A DNA stretch of 44,950 nucleotides, taken from an uncultured Alphaproteobacteria bacterium (GTDB lineage: Bacteria > Pseudomonadota > Alphaproteobacteria > HIMB59 > GCA-002718135). How positions within the stretch are numbered: position 1 is the first letter of the stretch; each line of letters begins with the position of its first letter. This document shows, one piece after another, positions 25,287 through 34,194 of this stretch. The notes under the pieces were generated by a model. The model was not told the DNA's origin. It was given only the letters and a program-made list of their open reading frames with translations, and did no database searches. The stretch lies in NCBI GenBank assembly GCA_902587565.1, contig CACILT010000007.1, positions 1 through 44,950 of the forward strand, read 5' to 3'. Made by a program: the position numbers and the translations under genes.

Positions 25287-26217
25287 AGTACTAATATCAG
25301 ATTCACTAGATAACATAGCATCTGAAATTTTAATAAAGAATAACATTTCAGTTGACACAAAAACAAACTTATCTCCTGAAGAATTAAAAAAAATAATTGA
25401 TAACTATGATGGTTTAATCATTCGTTCTGCAACTAAAGTGCGAAAAGATTTAATCGATTCTCTTTCAAATTTAAAAATTATAGGTAGGGCAGGGGCAGGA
25501 GTAGATAATGTTGATGTGGAAGCTGCTAAAAGTAAAAATATTATCGTAATGAATACTCCAGGAGGAAATACAAATGCTACAGCAGAACACACAATTGGTT
25601 TAATTTTTGCATTACAAAGAAGAATTACTATTGCCAATGAGTCAACTCATAAGGGCCTTTGGGAAAAAAAGAAATTAAAAGGAAATGAAATTAAAGGGAA
25701 GAAAATTGGTATCGTAGGTTTTGGTAATGTAGGTAAAAGAGTTGCAGAAATATCCAATGTATTGGGAATGCACGTTTCAATATTTTCTTCATACTTTGAA
25801 ACAATTAAGGATAACTATCCTGAATATAATTCTTGTTCTATAGATGAGATTATTAAAAGTTCAGATATAATTTCTTTTCACTGTAAGCCCAATAAGGATG
25901 GAGGCCCGATTATAAATAAAAATCATCTATCACTAATGAAAAAAAATTGTATCATTATCAATACCGCTAGAGGTAACTTAGTTGATGAAGATGATCTTAA
26001 AAATGCTCTAGAAAAAAAAGAAATTAAAGGCGCTGCATTAGATGTTTTTAAAAATGAGCCTTTAGAAGAAAGTGGGTTTTATAATTTAGATAATATAATT
26101 TTAACTCCACATATTGCTGCTTCTACTGATGAAGCACAAATAGTTGTAGCAGAAATGGTTGCTAATCAGTTTGTTGAATTTTTTAATAATAATAAAATTA
26201 TAAATTCAGTTACTTAA
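25279..26217 (+). CDS. serA: D-3-phosphoglycerate dehydrogenase, short form without ACT domain
   Basis: NAD-dependent 2-hydroxyacid dehydrogenase of 312 residues. It has the NAD loop GFGNVGKRVAEI, the catalytic Arg in NTARGNLVDE, the Glu in VFKNEPLEE and the His in TPHIAAST, in the expected order. It ends just after the substrate domain: the ASB and ACT domains found in typical 410-530 residue SerA proteins are absent, so serine feedback through an ACT domain is not expected. The 8-bp overlap with serC strongly supports phosphoglycerate oxidation; other hydroxyacids are an alternative. It converges on htpG (8-bp overlap). Confidence 0.9.
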   Translation: MPKVLISDSLDNIASEILIKNNISVDTKTNLSPEELKKIIDNYDGLIIRSATKVRKDLIDSLSNLKIIGRAGAGVDNVDVEAAKSKNIIVMNTPGGNTNATAEHTIGLIFALQRRITIANESTHKGLWEKKKLKGNEIKGKKIGIVGFGNVGKRVAEISNVLGMHVSIFSSYFETIKDNYPEYNSCSIDEIIKSSDIISFHCKPNKDGGPIINKNHLSLMKKNCIIINTARGNLVDEDDLKNALEKKEIKGAALDVFKNEPLEESGFYNLDNIILTPHIAASTDEAQIVVAEMVANQFVEFFNNNKIINSVT

Positions 26218-28069
26218 TAAAAATTTCAGTTAAATTTTCTAAGTAAGCAGATGGATTTGAGAGAATATTACCATCTAATATATTAGCTTGATCTAAAATT
26301 AAATTTGAAGCTTTTTTATGGTCAATTTTAGTTAAATTTTGAGATAAATTTACAATCATCGGATGGTTTGGATTAATTTCAAGTATCTTTTTTGAAACAG
26401 GAGTTTTTTGATTATGCATTTTCATCAGTTTTTCCATATTTATATCCATCCCAGCTTCTTCAGCAACAAGAAGAATTGGGCTTTTGGTTAATCTCTTAGA
26501 TACAATAACATCAGATATAGTCTCTTTAAGCTCTGTTTTAAGTATGTTAATTAAATCATTGATTTTACTATCTATTTCCTTTTGATCTTCATCTTTCTTA
26601 CTTGATTTTTCACCAACTTTTGAAACATCAACTTTACCTTTGGTTATTGATTTAAATTCTAAATCTTTAAATTTATTTACATTTTGTATCCAAAACTCAT
26701 CTACTGCATCAACCATAAACAAAACTGGTATTTTTTTATCAGTAAAAACTTCTAATTGAGGGGAGTTTTTAATATGATCCTTATCAGTATTAGCAAAATA
26801 ATAAATTTCTTTTTGATCTTTAACCATTAATTTAGTGTACTCTTCAAGAGATATTTTTTTATCATTTAAAGAATTTTCAAACCTCAATAGCGGTAGGATT
26901 TTTTCATGATGGTCATTATGTTCGTATAGCCCTTCTTTTAGAACAGGACCAAAATTATTCCAAAATGTCTCAAACTTATCCTTTTCTTTCTTAGCCAAGC
27001 TATCAATTTCACTTAAAATTTTATTTGTAATACCTTTTTTTATTTTTGTAATAATAGGATTATTTTGAAGCATTTCTCTACTTATATTGAGAGAAATATC
27101 TTGTGAGTCGACTACTCCTGGAATAAAACGTAACCAATTAGGAATTATGTCTTCACAATCATCAGTGATAAAAACTTTTTGAACATATAATTTTATTTTA
27201 TTTTTCCTATCAGCATTGAATAAATCCATAGGTTGATTTGTAGGAAAATAAAGTAAAGCCTTATAACTAATAACACCCTCAGCGTTATAATGAATAGTCT
27301 TTAAAGGATCATCAAAGTTAAATGAAATATTATTATAAAATTGCTTATAGTCTTCCTCTTTTATATCTTTTTTATCTTTTAGCCATAATGGACTACCTTC
27401 ATTAATTTTTTCTTCTTTTTCTTTATCATCTAAATCCTTAAGATAAATTGGAAAAGGAATATAATTTGAGTATTTTGTTATAATTGATCTTAAACGAAAT
27501 GAATCCAAAAATTCATCAGCATCTTTCTTTATATTTAGAGTTATACAAGTTCCTCTTTTATCTTTTTTAGCTTCTTCTATGGTATAATTTTCTTTTCCAT
27601 TAGAAGACCAAAGATTTGTTTCTTCATTTTCAGCATCTTTAGAAAGCACTTCAACATTATCCGCAACCATATATGAGGAATAAAAACCAACACCAAATTG
27701 ACCAATTGCGGAAATATCATTACTTTTTTTATTTTTCATTGCTTCAATAAATTTACTAGTTCCAGATCTAGCTATAGTGCCTAAATTATCTATCAATTCA
27801 TTTTTAGACATTCCAATTCCATTATCTTCAATTTCAATCATTTTTTTCTTTTTTGAAACTCTGATATCAATTTTCAAATCTTTTTCATTTTTAAGAAGGT
27901 TTTTTTTGGAGAGTGATTGATATCTTAACTTTTCGCAGGCATCAGCCGAGTTAGATATTAATTCTCTTAAAAATATTTCTCTTTCGCTGTAAAGAGAATT
28001 AGCAACAAGATCTAAAAGCTTACTTACTTCAGCTTGAAATGTTAAATTTTCCTTAGTTTTCTCTGCCAT
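26210..28069 (-). CDS. htpG: Molecular chaperone HtpG (Hsp90)
   Basis: A 619-residue bacterial Hsp90. The N-terminal GHKL ATPase domain shows REIFLRELISNSADACEKLR, EIEDNGIGMSKNELIDNLGTIARSGT (split across helix and loop) and GQFGVGFYSSYMVAD. The middle domain has the VFITDDCEDIIPNWLRFIPGVVDSQD-type region (about 299-325) with the conserved SREMLQ arginine loop, and a C-terminal dimerisation domain follows. No frameshift or truncation. It is transcribed alone, with an 83-bp upstream gap shared with the divergent lipoprotein gene; I see no clear heat-shock promoter there. Confidence 0.98.
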   Translation of the reverse strand: MAEKTKENLTFQAEVSKLLDLVANSLYSEREIFLRELISNSADACEKLRYQSLSKKNLLKNEKDLKIDIRVSKKKKMIEIEDNGIGMSKNELIDNLGTIARSGTSKFIEAMKNKKSNDISAIGQFGVGFYSSYMVADNVEVLSKDAENEETNLWSSNGKENYTIEEAKKDKRGTCITLNIKKDADEFLDSFRLRSIITKYSNYIPFPIYLKDLDDKEKEEKINEGSPLWLKDKKDIKEEDYKQFYNNISFNFDDPLKTIHYNAEGVISYKALLYFPTNQPMDLFNADRKNKIKLYVQKVFITDDCEDIIPNWLRFIPGVVDSQDISLNISREMLQNNPIITKIKKGITNKILSEIDSLAKKEKDKFETFWNNFGPVLKEGLYEHNDHHEKILPLLRFENSLNDKKISLEEYTKLMVKDQKEIYYFANTDKDHIKNSPQLEVFTDKKIPVLFMVDAVDEFWIQNVNKFKDLEFKSITKGKVDVSKVGEKSSKKDEDQKEIDSKINDLINILKTELKETISDVIVSKRLTKSPILLVAEEAGMDINMEKLMKMHNQKTPVSKKILEINPNHPMIVNLSQNLTKIDHKKASNLILDQANILDGNILSNPSAYLENLTEIFIK

Positions 28070-28170
28070 AATTGAAATTTAAGCATTCATATCTATAATT
28101 CAATAGCAAGCAATAATTTTTTGCCACATTTAAGACTATATAAGTTAAAGTTATGTTAATTAGTTTTGTT

Positions 28171-28785
28171 ATGAAATTTGATAATTTTTTAAAAATTTTG
28201 TGTATTTCATTATTATTTTTATATGCATGTACTTCAAATCAGTTAACAAATACTGCTGATAGTTGCATAATTTTTAATGAAAAGAAAAGCTGGTATAAAG
28301 CAACTAAAAATTCTTACGATAAATGGAATACATCAATTGCATTTCAATTAGCAGTCATAAAACAAGAGTCATCTTTTACCCAATTTGCAAAACCGAAAAG
28401 AAAAAAATTTTTAGGTTTAATACCAACTTCTAGACCTTCTACTGCTTTTGGTTATGCTCAAATTACAAATCCTACTTGGGATTGGTATAAAAATAAAACA
28501 GGAAATCAAAATGCCTCTAGAGCAAATTTCAAAGATGTAACTGATTTTATTGGTTGGTATACTACACAATCAGAAAATATGGTTGGAATTTCAAAAAATG
28601 ATTACTACAATCAATATTTAGCATACCATGAAGGTCAAAATGGATGGTCTAAAGAGACATATAAGAGCAAAGATTGGTTGATTGATGTTGCTAAAAATGT
28701 AGAAAGAAATACTAAGATGTTTAATAAGCAATTAAAAAAATGCGAAAAAAAATTAAATAAAAAAGGTTTTTTTGGAATATTGTAA
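28171..28785 (+). CDS. Lipoprotein with lytic-transglycosylase (SLT-like) domain
   Basis: Predicted peptidoglycan lyase anchored in the outer membrane or periplasm. I start at the ATG at 28171 (204 residues): it gives a basic/hydrophobic signal peptide ending in the lipobox LYAC (C20); an ATG at 28153 is an alternative. The probable catalytic Glu is in VIKQESSF, followed by a FLGLIPTSRPSTAFGYAQITN region and FKDVTDFIGWYT, which match the compact transglycosylase family found in many proteobacteria. The C-terminus is lysine-rich. Its stop overlaps the M20 gene start as TAATG. Confidence 0.8.
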   Translation: MKFDNFLKILCISLLFLYACTSNQLTNTADSCIIFNEKKSWYKATKNSYDKWNTSIAFQLAVIKQESSFTQFAKPKRKKFLGLIPTSRPSTAFGYAQITNPTWDWYKNKTGNQNASRANFKDVTDFIGWYTTQSENMVGISKNDYYNQYLAYHEGQNGWSKETYKSKDWLIDVAKNVERNTKMFNKQLKKCEKKLNKKGFFGIL

Positions 28786-29963
28786 TGCCAATATTAAATA
28801 GTATAAATCAAATGCAAGACCAAATGAAAGAATGGCGTCAAGATCTCCATAAAATTCCTGAAATAGGTCTACAAGAATATGAGACATCAAAATATATTAA
28901 AAACAAACTTAAAGAATTTAAAATTGATTTTAAAGACGGGTACGCAGGCACAGGTATAGTAGCTTGGATTGAAGGTGACAATGCTAATAGTGACAAAACT
29001 ATAGGATTGCGCGCTGATTTTGATGCCTTACCGATGACCGAAAAAAATGATTTTGAACACAAATCAACTATAGAAGGCATGATGCATGGTTGTGGTCATG
29101 ATGGCCATACTACCATGTTGCTTGGTGCAGCTAAATATTTAAGTGAAAACAAAAATTTTAATGGAAAAGTTTTTTTTATTTTTCAACCTGGTGAGGAAGG
29201 TTTTGCCGGTGGAAAAAAAATGATTGAAGATGGAATGTTTAAAGATTTCAAGATAGATGAAGTTTATGCTCTTCATAATTGGCCAGAAACACCACTAGGA
29301 ACTTTTGGGGTAAACAATGGTCCTATGATGGCAGCTGTCGATGAGTTTGACATAACCGTGATAGGTAAAGGTGGGCATGCTGCTATGCCACATTTAACAA
29401 TAGATCCTATCGTTATTTCCAGTCAAATTATTAATTCCATTCAAACAATAGTGAGTAGATCGATTGATCCGGTAGATAAGGCTTTAGTTAGTATAACTAA
29501 AATTAATGCAGGTAGTGCTCATAATGTAATAAGTAATGAGGCTACTTTTGGAGGTACAATTAGAACGTTTAAAAATGAAACAAGATCCTATGTTGAAAAA
29601 AGAATTAATGAAATAACTGAAGGTATAGCTAAGGCTCATGGTGCAGATGTAAAAATTAAATTTGATTTAACTAATAAATATCCCCCAACTTATAATTCTA
29701 AAAATGAATCGATCTTTGCATCACAAGTTGCAAAAGACCTCGTTGGTGAAGAAAATGTGCAAACTGATATAGATCCTTGTATGGGTGGTGAGGATTTTTC
29801 TTATTTATTAGAGGAAAAGCCTGGTTCATATTTATTTATAGGTCAGGGAGATGAAGATCATACAGCAAGTCTTCATACAACTAAGTATGATTTTAATGAT
29901 AAATTATTACCTATTGGTGTGAATTTTTGGGTAGAGTTAGTTAAGAAATATTTTTCAAAATAA
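28785..29963 (+). CDS. M20-family amidohydrolase (HipO/N-acyl amino acid hydrolase-like)
   Basis: A 392-residue zinc-dependent amidohydrolase (M20D). Metal-binding and catalytic segments are LRADFDALPM (75-84), MHGCGHDGHT (100-109) with the conserved Cys and His residues, PGEEG (135-139) and GKGGHAAMPH. A lid domain is inserted at about 185-295, and the final metal His lies in the SLHTTKYDFND tail. Members hydrolyse N-acyl amino acids, hippurate-like conjugates or IAA-amino acid conjugates in the cytoplasm. Substrate unknown. It begins directly at the stop of the transglycosylase-like gene (TAATG). Confidence 0.94.
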   Translation: MPILNSINQMQDQMKEWRQDLHKIPEIGLQEYETSKYIKNKLKEFKIDFKDGYAGTGIVAWIEGDNANSDKTIGLRADFDALPMTEKNDFEHKSTIEGMMHGCGHDGHTTMLLGAAKYLSENKNFNGKVFFIFQPGEEGFAGGKKMIEDGMFKDFKIDEVYALHNWPETPLGTFGVNNGPMMAAVDEFDITVIGKGGHAAMPHLTIDPIVISSQIINSIQTIVSRSIDPVDKALVSITKINAGSAHNVISNEATFGGTIRTFKNETRSYVEKRINEITEGIAKAHGADVKIKFDLTNKYPPTYNSKNESIFASQVAKDLVGEENVQTDIDPCMGGEDFSYLLEEKPGSYLFIGQGDEDHTASLHTTKYDFNDKLLPIGVNFWVELVKKYFSK

Positions 29964-29975
29964 AATTTTTTTTTA

Positions 29976-30737
29976 ATGTTTAACTTATTTGCAATTTACA
30001 CAATTGTTGCTTCTAGACTTAGAGAATTTTTTCAAGAATATCATTATTCACTATTAGCTCCTCTCACTACAAATCTATTATTTATTTTGGTATTTCTCAC
30101 TGTGGAGAATTATTATTCATTATCTATAGATTCTGGATCTTTTGTTGAATTTATTGCTCCTGGATTAATTATCATGATCGTTGCTCAGGAAAGCTACGAT
30201 AACTCATCTGCTACTTTAATTCATATGAAACAAATTGGTTCATTAGATGACTGGTTAATGGCACCTATTAATAGGATAGAAATATTAATATCATTAATAT
30301 TCACATCTATTATTATTGGAATTATTTTAGCACTATTAAATTTTTTAGTATTTAATTTTTTAATAGATATTGAAATTTATAATTTTTTTTATTTTTTTTA
30401 CTACCTATTTTTAGTTATAATTTTTTTTTCATGTTTAGGATGTATCGTAGGAATAATTTTTAACTCTTGGGATTCACAAAGTACATTTTCAAGCTTTTTT
30501 GTTGCACCTATTAATTTTTTATCAGGAACTTTTTTTTCAATTAATTATCTTCATGATAATTTTAAAGTTATTCTTTTGTATAATCCTTACTATTATGTAG
30601 TAAGCTTCTTTAGAAACTCATTTAATGATGAATTTTCATTTAATATAGTTGAAAATATTTTTATAATATTTTTTATTTTAATAACTTTGATTATTACATC
30701 ATTTATTTTTTTCAAAGGTTTTAAAATTATTAAATGA
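29976..30737 (+). CDS. ABC-2 type permease without a neighbouring ATPase
   Basis: A 253-residue membrane protein with six hydrophobic segments and the ABC-2 (NodJ/KpsM-like) arrangement: a short cytosolic N-terminus, the LDDWLMAPINRIEILIS coupling-helix region (about residues 89-105), and a late PINFLSGTFFSINYL segment typical of exporters. ABC-2 permeases need an ATPase, but none lies next to it here, which is unusual; it may pair with a distant one. Codon use is extremely AT-rich. It follows the M20 gene by 12 bp. Confidence 0.85.
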   Translation: MFNLFAIYTIVASRLREFFQEYHYSLLAPLTTNLLFILVFLTVENYYSLSIDSGSFVEFIAPGLIIMIVAQESYDNSSATLIHMKQIGSLDDWLMAPINRIEILISLIFTSIIIGIILALLNFLVFNFLIDIEIYNFFYFFYYLFLVIIFFSCLGCIVGIIFNSWDSQSTFSSFFVAPINFLSGTFFSINYLHDNFKVILLYNPYYYVVSFFRNSFNDEFSFNIVENIFIIFFILITLIITSFIFFKGFKIIK

Positions 30738-30784
30738 TTGACGTTATTTTTTAATTTTTTTACTATTAATTATTTTTTAATTAC

Positions 30785-30806
30785 TTAAAATTTTTTTTAA
30801 TTTTAA
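30785..30806. terminator. A/T-only hairpin between convergent genes
   Basis: TTAAAATT (30785-30792) and AATTTTAA (30799-30806) are perfect inverted repeats around six T. The hairpin lies between the convergent ABC-2 permease gene and a membrane ORF and covers the stop of the latter. It may help end transcription, but with no G-C pairs the stem is weak and could arise by chance. Confidence 0.25.
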
Positions 30807-31186
30807 ATAAATAGTTTTTTAAATCTAATTGAAATGAATAATAAATAAATAGTAATAATTATTGCTGCATAAATAGTTATATCAATAATTATTAAATTAT
30901 TTGCCGAAAATTCATTTGCTATTCTTGAATATATCAAAGCTGAAGTCTGTATTACGGATGTGATAATAATAACATTAAGTAATCTGATTGAGCCCTTTGT
31001 TTTTAAGTAGATCATTAAAAGACCAATAAATAAAAGACCTGTTATAGCCCCACCAAGATTTCTTAGCCATGCAATATTGGTATTTTCAGCAATAGTTAAA
31101 TTGATAAAACTATATGGAAAAAATAAAAAATAAATTCCATAAATTAAAGAAAAAATTGATAAAAATAATATGCTTAATCTAATCAT
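30803..31186 (-). CDS. Four-helix membrane protein, unknown function
   Basis: A 127-residue protein with four hydrophobic segments and a short WLRNLGGAITGLL motif (about 40-52) after the first helix. This resembles small four-helix families of the DUF4345/DoxX-like type, but the match is not strong enough to name. It ends KKLFI with no soluble domain. It stands alone on the minus strand between two rightward units. Confidence 0.7.
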   Translation of the reverse strand: MIRLSILFLSIFSLIYGIYFLFFPYSFINLTIAENTNIAWLRNLGGAITGLLFIGLLMIYLKTKGSIRLLNVIIITSVIQTSALIYSRIANEFSANNLIIIDITIYAAIIITIYLLFISIRFKKLFI

Positions 31187-31254
31187 CTACTAAAAACTTT
31201 TTATTAAGATATAATTAGTATTGCAAATTAATTTTTACTAAATATAGAAAATAT

Positions 31255-31488
31255 ATGTTCCGATTGTTAATAGTTTTAATTGTTATTGTAATTATACTAT
31301 ATATTTTGAGATCAAGAGCCAAATCACAATATAATAATTATGGTAACTTTTATAGAAATTTAATTCTTATAGTTATAATTGGAGGTATAATCTTCTTCCT
31401 TGCAACAACTGGAAAATTCATAATACCACAGTTATTAAACCTTATTAAAGTTGGTTTACCATTCTTAACAAAATTAATCGGAATATAA
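31255..31488 (+). CDS. Small two-helix membrane protein, unknown function
   Basis: A 77-residue product: hydrophobic residues 3-18, a polar loop rich in Arg, Asn and Tyr, then a second hydrophobic stretch (about 37-55) and an amphipathic C-terminus. Its stop overlaps the next gene's start as TAATG (31486-31490), the same junction seen at well-supported genes in this window, which favours it being real. No family recognised. Confidence 0.6.
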   Translation: MFRLLIVLIVIVIILYILRSRAKSQYNNYGNFYRNLILIVIIGGIIFFLATTGKFIIPQLLNLIKVGLPFLTKLIGI

Positions 31489-32351
31489 TGAAATATTTTT
31501 CAGCAAATGATCTGCCCTTAAATAATGAAATGATTAATTTTTGGAATAATAATGGATATCTGGTTATAGAAAATTTCAACACAGACAAAGAATGTGATGA
31601 ATTAATGGAACGTTCTTCATATCTTATCGAACATAATAATTTTAATAATCAAAAATCTATTTTTGATACAGTCAATCAAGCTCATAATGATGATAGTTAT
31701 TTTTTAGAATCAGGAGATAAAATTCGTTTCTTTTTTGAAGAGAAGGCTAATTTAAATGATAATCACATAGAAGAAAATAAACATTTTATTGTTAATAAAA
31801 TAGGTCATGCATTGCACGACTTAGATAAAGTTTTTTATAACTTTTCTCATAAACAAAAACTTCAAGATATTGCTTTATCACTTGGTTTCTCAAAACCAAA
31901 ATTACTTCAGTCAATGTATATTTTTAAACAACCTAAAATAGGCGGTGAAGTAGTTTGCCATCAAGATTCTACTTTTTTATATACTGAGCCAGAAAGTACT
32001 ATCGGTTTCTGGTTTGCATTAGAAGACGCAAAACAAACAAACGGATGTTTACAGGTTGCAAGCGGAGGTCACAAAGGTCCATTAAGAAAACTTTTTAAAA
32101 AAGTAGATGGTAAAATGCAAATGATAGATCTTAATGATGAACCATTTCCTGAAACTGATACATTTGTAGAAGTTAAAAAAGGATCACTTGTTTTATTACA
32201 TGGTAGACTTCCTCATTATTCATGTGAGAACACAAGTTTAAAATCAAGACATGCTTACACAATTCACGTAATTGATAATGACAACGAATATCCTGAATGG
32301 AATTGGTTACAAAGATCTTCATTACCTCTTAAAAGTTTTATTAATGACTAA
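31488..32351 (+). CDS. Phytanoyl-CoA dioxygenase-family (PHYHD1-like) Fe(II)/2-oxoglutarate oxygenase
   Basis: A 287-residue jelly-roll oxygenase. Iron ligands are H158 and D160 (CHQDSTF) and H243 (LPHYSCEN), and the 2-oxoglutarate Arg is R254 (SRHAYTIH). The segment GFWFALEDAKQTNGCLQV follows the eukaryotic PHYHD1 pattern, a branch whose natural substrate is not settled. The stop overlaps the nucleoside hydrolase start by 8 bp, so the oxygenase may act on a nucleoside, base or related compound; that is inference only. No acyl-CoA genes are nearby to support a phytanoyl-CoA role. Confidence 0.9.
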   Translation: MKYFSANDLPLNNEMINFWNNNGYLVIENFNTDKECDELMERSSYLIEHNNFNNQKSIFDTVNQAHNDDSYFLESGDKIRFFFEEKANLNDNHIEENKHFIVNKIGHALHDLDKVFYNFSHKQKLQDIALSLGFSKPKLLQSMYIFKQPKIGGEVVCHQDSTFLYTEPESTIGFWFALEDAKQTNGCLQVASGGHKGPLRKLFKKVDGKMQMIDLNDEPFPETDTFVEVKKGSLVLLHGRLPHYSCENTSLKSRHAYTIHVIDNDNEYPEWNWLQRSSLPLKSFIND

Positions 32352-33288
32352 AAAAATAATTTTAGATTGTGATCCAGGTCATGATGATGCTGTAGCAATA
32401 ATGTTAGCTGCTTCTTCTAAAGAGATTGACATATTGGGTATCACCTGTGTCGGTGGAAATAGTGGTTTAAATAATACAGTAAATAACGCTCTTAAAGTTT
32501 GTACTTTAATTGAAAGAAAGGATATTAAAGTTTACTCTGGTGCAAATAAACCTATTCATTATGAATTATTTACAGCTGAATATGTTCACGGAAAAACTGG
32601 ATTAGATAAAAAAGGCGATCCTATAATAACAGATACAAATTATAAACCTCAAGAAAAACATGCAGTTGATTTCATAGTAGAAACTTGTAAATCTTCAACA
32701 GAGCAAATTTATTTATGTCCAACAGGACCTCTTACAAATATTGCCTTAAGTTTAAAAAAAGATCCATCTATTAAAGAAAATATAAAAGAAATAGTTTTTA
32801 TGGGTGGGGCTGCTATGTGCTTAGGAAATACTACACCATCAGCTGAATTTAATATTTATGTGGATCCACATGCGGCTAATATTGTTTTAGAATCAGGCAT
32901 TCCTTTAACAATGATGGGTTTAGACGTTACTCATCAGGTAAATGTAAATTCAAAAATTATCAAATCAATGAATGAAAATAAAAATAAAAGTTCAAAGTTT
33001 TTTGGAGAACTAATGGAATTTTATACAATATTTCATAAAGAATTATACGAAACTGAGGAAACTCCTTTGCATGACCCATGTGTTATTGCATATTTATTAG
33101 ATCCATCTATTTTTAGTGGAAAAGAAGTTAATGTCACAGTTGAAGAAAATTCTGAATTAACAAGAGGGGAGACTGTTGTTGATTGGCTAGGCGTTACTAA
33201 AAGACCAGTAAATTGTTTTGTGATGAATGAAGCTAATGATGAAAAATTTTTTCAATTACTTAAAGCTAAATTATCGTTATTACCTTAA
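32344..33288 (+). CDS. Inosine/uridine-preferring nucleoside hydrolase
   Basis: Hydrolyses ribonucleosides to free base and ribose. I use the ATG at 32344 (314 residues): the frame extending to 32272 is inside the oxygenase gene, and family members begin just before the calcium-binding motif. That motif is LDCDPGHDDAVAI (D8, D10, D14, D15). Other landmarks are FMGGAAMCLGNTTPSAEFNIYVDPHAA (in two segments), MMGLDVTH, and the late HDPC motif. The length is standard for RihA/RihB-type enzymes. Its products would feed the purine catabolic island and salvage enzyme. It overlaps the oxygenase by 8 bp and converges with psuG. Confidence 0.93.
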   Translation: MTKKIILDCDPGHDDAVAIMLAASSKEIDILGITCVGGNSGLNNTVNNALKVCTLIERKDIKVYSGANKPIHYELFTAEYVHGKTGLDKKGDPIITDTNYKPQEKHAVDFIVETCKSSTEQIYLCPTGPLTNIALSLKKDPSIKENIKEIVFMGGAAMCLGNTTPSAEFNIYVDPHAANIVLESGIPLTMMGLDVTHQVNVNSKIIKSMNENKNKSSKFFGELMEFYTIFHKELYETEETPLHDPCVIAYLLDPSIFSGKEVNVTVEENSELTRGETVVDWLGVTKRPVNCFVMNEANDEKFFQLLKAKLSLLP

Positions 33289-34193
33289 CTATAAAAACTC
33301 TTTGCAATCTTTCCTGCTAAATTCGCATTATTAATTATTAAAGATACATTAGCATTTAGAGTTTCATTTTTTGATTGTTCATTAATTTCTTTTATAAGAA
33401 ACGGTGTTAATTCTTTTCCACTAATATTATTTCTATCAGCTTTTATTGTTGCATTATTTATCCATTTTTCTACATCATTTTTATTAAGTGCTTTTTCTAA
33501 TGGAACTTTATTAAATATGAGAATTGATTTTTTATTTACCATATTTTCATTGAGTTTTAAAAAAGAAGAAATTTCATGAATTTCATCAAATTTATTGTCG
33601 ACTTTATTTTCTGTTTCTCTATACCAAAAACCAGGCATATAATTTGTTTGATAACCAATTCTTGTAATGCCTAAAGTCTCAAGAAGTTCATTTGTTTTAC
33701 TTAAATCTAAAATAGATTTAGCACCACTACAGATTACAAAATTTGAATTCTCAGAAAGTGCATATAGATCTGCAGATACATCATTAGTATTTTCAGCATT
33801 TAGATGCACACCACCAATTCCTCCTGTTGCAAAAAATCTTATTTGAAATTTAGAAGCTATAGAAATTGTACTTGCTACTGTTGTAGCAGCATTTTCTTTA
33901 TTAAATATTGATAAATTTATATTGTGGTTTGAAACTTTTTGTACATCTTTCTCTTTTGCTAATATTTGAATATCTTCTTCCGATAATCCTATTTTAACCT
34001 TACCTCTAATTATTCCTATTGTTGCAGCAATTGCACCGTTATCTTCAACAGCTTTTATAGACTCATTTGCGACTTTAATATTTTCTGGATAAGGCAATCC
34101 ATGACTAATCAATGTACTTTCTAAAGCTACAATTGGTTTTTTTCTATATATTGCTTCTTGAACTTTTTTACTTAAATCAAATATTTCATGCAT
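33285..34193 (-). CDS. psuG: Pseudouridine-5'-phosphate glycosidase
   Basis: Cleaves the C-C glycosidic bond of pseudouridine 5'-phosphate to uracil and ribose 5-phosphate. I use the ATG at 34193 (302 residues), 1 bp after the psuK stop; a GTG at 34205 would add four residues. Conserved segments are VALESTLISHGLPYP (catalytic Glu), FFATGGIGGVH, and CSGAKSILDL with the Schiff-base Lys (K163 in the longer frame). It should be translated together with psuK on the same leftward transcript, and it shares its 3' end with the nucleoside hydrolase (4-bp overlap). Confidence 0.95.
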   Translation of the reverse strand: MHEIFDLSKKVQEAIYRKKPIVALESTLISHGLPYPENIKVANESIKAVEDNGAIAATIGIIRGKVKIGLSEEDIQILAKEKDVQKVSNHNINLSIFNKENAATTVASTISIASKFQIRFFATGGIGGVHLNAENTNDVSADLYALSENSNFVICSGAKSILDLSKTNELLETLGITRIGYQTNYMPGFWYRETENKVDNKFDEIHEISSFLKLNENMVNKKSILIFNKVPLEKALNKNDVEKWINNATIKADRNNISGKELTPFLIKEINEQSKNETLNANVSLIINNANLAGKIAKSFYS

Positions 34194-34194
34194 A

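Noticed and set aside
28100-28135. Sigma-54-like element upstream of htpG (minus strand TGGCA...TTGC)
   Set aside because: The GG and GC dinucleotides are 14 bp apart instead of 12, so the element does not fit the -24/-12 spacing.
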